From an uncultured Bacteroidales bacterium (GTDB lineage Bacteria > Bacteroidota > Bacteroidia > Bacteroidales > UBA932), in contig ONDF01000003.1 of assembly GCA_900316525.1 (NCBI GenBank), positions 62,001-126,000 on the forward strand: a stretch of 64,000 nucleotides of DNA, in the 5' to 3' direction. The translations under genes were made by a program, and so were the position numbers. Below the pieces are notes generated by a model that saw only the letters and a list, made by a program, of their open reading frames with translations, ran no database searches and was not told the origin of the DNA. Positions 60,350 to 64,000 of this stretch are shown here, one piece after another. Each line of letters begins with the position of its first letter. Position 1 is the first letter of the stretch.

Positions 60350-63244
60350 CTAGAATCGGAAATAGATGTTCAACATATAATTGAAACCGCTCATATAGAA
60401 GTACTTGGAGTCGAAACGGTAGAACATTTCCTTCGCCACGGTGTTCTTCACGATGCGGGTCTGCTCATAACCGCCGGTCTTCACCCAGGTGTTGTTCAGC
60501 AGGTTCTTCGCGTTCAGGGAGAAGCCCAGCTGGTACTTCCGCTGGATGTACCAGGACTTGCCCACGGAGAAGTTCAGCAGGAAAGCCGGGTCGAACTTCT
60601 CCTGCCCGCACATATACGCGACCTCGAACGGCGTGACCTCGCGGTCCGGGCCGGCCGTCGCATAGTCTGTGCGGTAGAGCGGGTTCATCGACAGGTAGGA
60701 ATGGCCGAAGTAGTCGATGTCGGCGTCCACGAACCAGTAGTTCCAGTTCCAGGCGAGGCCCAGGCTCACCGCGAGCTGCGGGGTGGACTCCACATAGTGG
60801 CGGACGATCGTGCCGTCCGTGTCGGGATGGCTCTTCCAGTACGGGACCACGACACCGTAGGTGCCTTCCACGATGGAGGCGTTGTTGTCGATGGTCTGGT
60901 ACATCTTCGGGTTCGAAGTGTAGTAGTACTCGCCGTAGCCGATCACGCCCTGGAGGGCGAGGTTCGGGATGTCGGTGGGAATCTTCCAGCCCATCTCCAT
61001 GCCCACGTGCCGCTCGTCGATGCCGGTCAGCGCGAAGTTGGTGAAGGAGTTCTGGCCGTCGTCATAGAAACTCATCACCTTGGCCTGGTCCATGATGTCG
61101 GTGTAATAACCGGTGATCCGGAAATTGTACCCGTTGGAGGAGACCTGATAGTTGACGTCGCCGGTGAGGGTCTTGACGGTCGTCAGCTCCGGAGCCAGCT
61201 GGTTGCGCGTACGCGGGGACATGAACGACTGGCTGAAGGTGGGCGCGTCGTTGAAGTAGCCCGCATTGGCATAGAACCGGTGGCCGCCGGGTAGGACGTA
61301 GTTGAGGTTCACCTTGCCGGCGTAGGTCAGGAACCGCGCCACCTTGGACTTGCCGTAGGACGTGATGGGATCGCCGTTCTCGTCATAGGTGGTCACTTCC
61401 CGGCCGTCGATGAAGATCGGCTTCCCGTTGTCGTCCACGCCCGGGAACAGGCCCTTGCGGTTGAGGCCCTGCCGCCAGAAGGCGGTCTGGCCCACGCGGC
61501 CGCCGACGGCCATCTCGAAGTTGCCGACATTCAGCTTGCCGGACAGCCAGCCGTTCCACTTGCGGACGTTGGCATAGTAGTCATAGCCGTACTTGTCCCC
61601 GACGCGGATCTTCTGCGCGGAACCGTTCTTCATCCAGTAATCCAGGTCGTTCTGGGTCATATACGGGAAGGCGGCATAGTCGCGCTCGGCGAAGGAGTCC
61701 ATGTTGTAGAAGTACTCGCCGCCCAGCAGGTCGTCCATCTTCTGGTAGTATTCGGTCCGGTTCACCTTCGCGTCGGCACCGCCGGTGAGGGTGAAGATCC
61801 GGGACGGACGCCACTTGAAGTTGAAGGCGAAGTTCAGGTCCTGCTGGTCCACGCGGCGTTCCTGCAGCGCGTACTTGGAGCGGCGCTCGCCGTCCTCGAC
61901 ATTCAGCTTGTTCACGGCGTACAGGCGGTCCCAGTTGATGTGGGCGTACTGCGGAAGGTCGTTCCGCCAGACTTCCTCGGCCCAGGCCGCCTTCATCCCG
62001 TTCATCCGGTTGTAGTCGTCGTCCTCCATATAGAAGTAGCTCGGGAGGTTCCGGTAATAGTCCGGACGCGGATCCTGGGCGTCATACCAGTCGAGGGCGG
62101 TGTAGCCGTTCTTGCCGAAGCGGTACAGGACCGTCGCGGCGGCGTTGAACTTGGGGCCGGGCGTGAAGTCGTACTTCAGGATGGCGATGGGCTCATGCGT
62201 CTTGCGGACGCGGGCGTTGCGCACCTTGCCGTTCTGGTAACCCCAGTTGGAGTTGTACATATTGTCGCCCATCAGGTCGTAGACCTCCTGGGTCGAGGCG
62301 TTCGCGGCGCCGCGCTGGCCGGGCGTGCCCATCAGGACGAGGCCGAGCTTGTGCGCGTCGTCAAACTGCTTCTCGACCGCGGCGTAGTAGGCGAAGGAAC
62401 GGTAGTACACACCCTTCACCCAGTCGTTGCCGCCCAGGCGGGCCGACACGTTGAACGCGTAGGACCAGCCGTCGTCCCGGGGGCCGGAGGCGTAGGTCAT
62501 CATCAGGCGCAGCCGGTACAGCTGGCTGTTGGTGAGCACGCTCCCCCGCCATCCCTTGCGGACGGACAGGGCGTTCACCGGGATGTTGGTGAGGCCGTTG
62601 TAGCCGCCGATGCCGTAGTCGGAGATTTCGGCGCCGTTGACGGTGTACTTCGTGCGGGTGGCCTCGTTGAGGCCGCTCCACAGCGAGAACGGGGAATACC
62701 CGGTGATGGCGTCGTTCATCTTGACGCCCGCCAGGTACACGTCCTGCGACTCGGAGGAGTAACCGCGCACGCGGTAGCGGACGGAGCTGAAATTGAAGCT
62801 CGCCATATTGTTGAACACGTCGTTCTGGCCGAACAGGACCGTCGGGCTGTCGCCGTAACCGGTGTCGTCCATATCGAATTCCACGAGGTTGTCCACGTCC
62901 ACCTCGGTGACGACCGCGCCGCGGGTCAGGGAGAGGTTGAACATATTCTTGACATATCCGTCGTTGACGGTGACGTTGACGCGCGTCTCCAGGTAGTCCG
63001 GGGCCTGGATCACCAGGTCGTAGATGCCGTTGTCCAGGTCTTCGATGAGGAAGCGTCCGTCGTCGCCGGAAGTCACCGTGGCCACTTCGGCCGTACCCTG
63101 GTACAGCACGAGGACCGCACCGGGGACCGGGGACCGGTCGGTGCGGCTGACGACCGTGCCGCGCACGCCTCCCGTGAACGTCTGGGCGGAAAGGCCCAGC
63201 GAGAGAAGGAGCGCGACGGTCGCCAAGGTTAGTTTCTTGATCAT
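60350..63244 (-). CDS. TonB-dependent receptor (non-SusC type)
   Basis: 964 residues with a Sec signal ending GLSAQ. A carboxypeptidase regulatory-like domain (about 24-108, GVRGTVVSRTDRSPVPGAVLVLYQG) precedes a plug (FGQNDVFNNMASFNFSSVRYRVRGY) and a barrel ending in MLNIYFRF, the C-terminal Phe expected for outer-membrane barrels. It lacks the SusC signature and has no SusD partner. With a nuclease-type enzyme upstream and DUF5689 downstream, it may import breakdown products of nucleic acids or phosphate esters, which is inference. Confidence 0.88.
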   Translation of the reverse strand: MIKKLTLATVALLLSLGLSAQTFTGGVRGTVVSRTDRSPVPGAVLVLYQGTAEVATVTSGDDGRFLIEDLDNGIYDLVIQAPDYLETRVNVTVNDGYVKNMFNLSLTRGAVVTEVDVDNLVEFDMDDTGYGDSPTVLFGQNDVFNNMASFNFSSVRYRVRGYSSESQDVYLAGVKMNDAITGYSPFSLWSGLNEATRTKYTVNGAEISDYGIGGYNGLTNIPVNALSVRKGWRGSVLTNSQLYRLRLMMTYASGPRDDGWSYAFNVSARLGGNDWVKGVYYRSFAYYAAVEKQFDDAHKLGLVLMGTPGQRGAANASTQEVYDLMGDNMYNSNWGYQNGKVRNARVRKTHEPIAILKYDFTPGPKFNAAATVLYRFGKNGYTALDWYDAQDPRPDYYRNLPSYFYMEDDDYNRMNGMKAAWAEEVWRNDLPQYAHINWDRLYAVNKLNVEDGERRSKYALQERRVDQQDLNFAFNFKWRPSRIFTLTGGADAKVNRTEYYQKMDDLLGGEYFYNMDSFAERDYAAFPYMTQNDLDYWMKNGSAQKIRVGDKYGYDYYANVRKWNGWLSGKLNVGNFEMAVGGRVGQTAFWRQGLNRKGLFPGVDDNGKPIFIDGREVTTYDENGDPITSYGKSKVARFLTYAGKVNLNYVLPGGHRFYANAGYFNDAPTFSQSFMSPRTRNQLAPELTTVKTLTGDVNYQVSSNGYNFRITGYYTDIMDQAKVMSFYDDGQNSFTNFALTGIDERHVGMEMGWKIPTDIPNLALQGVIGYGEYYYTSNPKMYQTIDNNASIVEGTYGVVVPYWKSHPDTDGTIVRHYVESTPQLAVSLGLAWNWNYWFVDADIDYFGHSYLSMNPLYRTDYATAGPDREVTPFEVAYMCGQEKFDPAFLLNFSVGKSWYIQRKYQLGFSLNAKNLLNNTWVKTGGYEQTRIVKNTVAKEMFYRFDSKYFYMSGFNYMLNIYFRF

Positions 63245-63250
63245 ATCCGG

Positions 63251-64000
63251 TTACTTGTTACTTACTACAATATAGGTCGGGAAGTGGTCGCTGTAGCCGC
63301 CCACGAAAGCGCCGTTCGAGAAGGTGCGCAGCGGCTGGCCGGCATACTGGCCTTCCTGCTGGACCATGAACGGCGGGTTGAAGATGCGCCCATAGTACTT
63401 CTTCTTCACGATTGGCTGGATCTTGAGCGTGCCCTTCGGCGCGTTCACGAGCGGTTCGTTGACCACGAGGATGTCGTAGATGTTGTTCTCGCCGCGATAG
63501 TACAGGGAGCTGTACCCGGCCTTGAGCATCGACAGGAACGGGGAGAAGAAATCCATCGGCCCCACGTCCTCGACCTTCTCGCGGCCGTGCATCCACACGG
63601 CCATGCTGTCGTCGGTGGGGTTGTCGTTCATATCGCCCATGGCCACGATCTTGATGCCGGGATACGCCTGCATCAGGCGGACGCTCTCCTCGTACATGAT
63701 CTGGCCGCCCCGGGAGCGGAGGGAGCCGCTCTTCTCGCCCAGGCGGGAAGGAAGGTGCGCCACGAAGAAGGCGAACATCTCGCCGCCCAGCAGGCCGCGG
63801 ACCATCAGAATGTCACGGGTGCGGAAGGCGTCCTGCTCCTCCTTGGTCATCCCGAATTCAAGCTCGCTGTCGAAGTTGAAGGGGATGGACTTGGACTCCA
63901 GCACAGTGAAGAGCTCCGGCCGATACAGCAGGCCCACGTCCACGCCACGGCGGTCCGGACCGTCGTAGTGGACGATCTGGTAGTGCGCGTCGGCGATGGC
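63251..64000 (-). CDS. Endonuclease/exonuclease/phosphatase family protein, 5' end cut by window
   Basis: 250 codons visible; the frame is open to the right edge, so the N-terminus is missing. The EEP core is recognisable from RRGVDVGLLYRP, FFVAHLPSR, GDMNDNPTDDS and the closing YSDHFPTY (catalytic Asp-His). The family hydrolyses phosphodiesters in DNA, RNA or phospholipids. It is the first visible gene of the minus-strand operon and lies 6 nt before the TonB receptor, so secreted phosphodiester cleavage feeding the receptor is a reasonable guess. Confidence 0.85.
   Translation of the reverse strand, partial: AIADAHYQIVHYDGPDRRGVDVGLLYRPELFTVLESKSIPFNFDSELEFGMTKEEQDAFRTRDILMVRGLLGGEMFAFFVAHLPSRLGEKSGSLRSRGGQIMYEESVRLMQAYPGIKIVAMGDMNDNPTDDSMAVWMHGREKVEDVGPMDFFSPFLSMLKAGYSSLYYRGENNIYDILVVNEPLVNAPKGTLKIQPIVKKKYYGRIFNPPFMVQQEGQYAGQPLRTFSNGAFVGGYSDHFPTYIVVSNK

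Overview
The window is a high-GC (well above 60% by eye) stretch of a Bacteroidota chromosome, most likely Bacteroidales from a host-associated community. The support is SusC/SusD pairs, many lipoproteins with a Cys near residue 15-23 beside glycoside hydrolases, DUF1735, GLUG, DUF1573, DUF4988, DUF5689 and DUF6377 families, and promoters of the Bacteroidota form TTG-N19-21-TAnnTTTG instead of Shine-Dalgarno sites. No rRNA, tRNA, CRISPR array or complete insertion sequence was seen. Genus cannot be fixed from the sequence alone.

Layout. (1) 1-9884, minus strand: a polysaccharide-utilisation-type operon, susC - susD - DUF1735/GLUG lipoprotein - GLUG lipoprotein - phosphodiester glycosidase (NAGPA-like, cut by the window edge). 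A divergent DUF6377 TPR/membrane regulator (10112-11722) faces it. (2) 11724-20258: housekeeping genes (S41 protease, RdgB/HAM1 nucleotide pyrophosphatase, RecO, RNase R) around a 1076-residue redox enzyme that fuses HcnA-, HcnB- and HcnC-like parts with an extra ferredoxin module. (3) 20335-30583, plus strand: a glycosidase cluster (secreted unknown, GH43, GH3, GH2, GH29, DUF1573 lipoprotein). (4) 30684-43317: a second SusC/SusD locus with a GH18 endo-beta-N-acetylglucosaminidase-like protein, two LamG-type surface lipoproteins and a GH92. Its SusC carries a C-terminal OmpA-like peptidoglycan-binding domain, and an in-frame amber codon lies in its signal peptide. (5) 43321-45574, minus strand: a small, partly AT-richer accessory island (RhuM-Fic, a single-domain Rnl2-type RNA ligase, a truncated HigB-like toxin, an XRE antitoxin). 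(6) 45710-57171, plus strand: a conserved unknown gene, then GH125 alpha-mannosidase, GH92, GH130 phosphorylase, an FGE-fold/sialidase-propeller fusion, GH92, ROK sugar kinase and mannose-6-phosphate isomerase. (7) 57252-64000, minus strand: Dcp-like M3 peptidase, DUF5689 lipoprotein, TonB-dependent receptor and an endonuclease/exonuclease/phosphatase protein (cut by the right edge).

How it works together: regions 4 and 6 read as an N-glycan utilisation pathway. The GH18 enzyme would cut the glycan from protein, the SusC-OmpA/SusD pair would import it, three GH92s and GH125 would remove alpha-mannose, GH130 would phosphorolyse the Man-beta-1,4-GlcNAc core, and the ROK kinase plus ManA would feed mannose to fructose-6-phosphate. 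Region 3 (beta-galactosidase, alpha-fucosidase, GH3, GH43) could trim complex or plant-type antennae. Substrates are inferred from family membership and context. The most unusual items are the SusC-OmpA fusion with its amber codon, the RNA-ligase/Fic island, the redox mega-fusion, and two kinds of short dispersed repeat, one copy of each translated in frame inside the beta-galactosidase.
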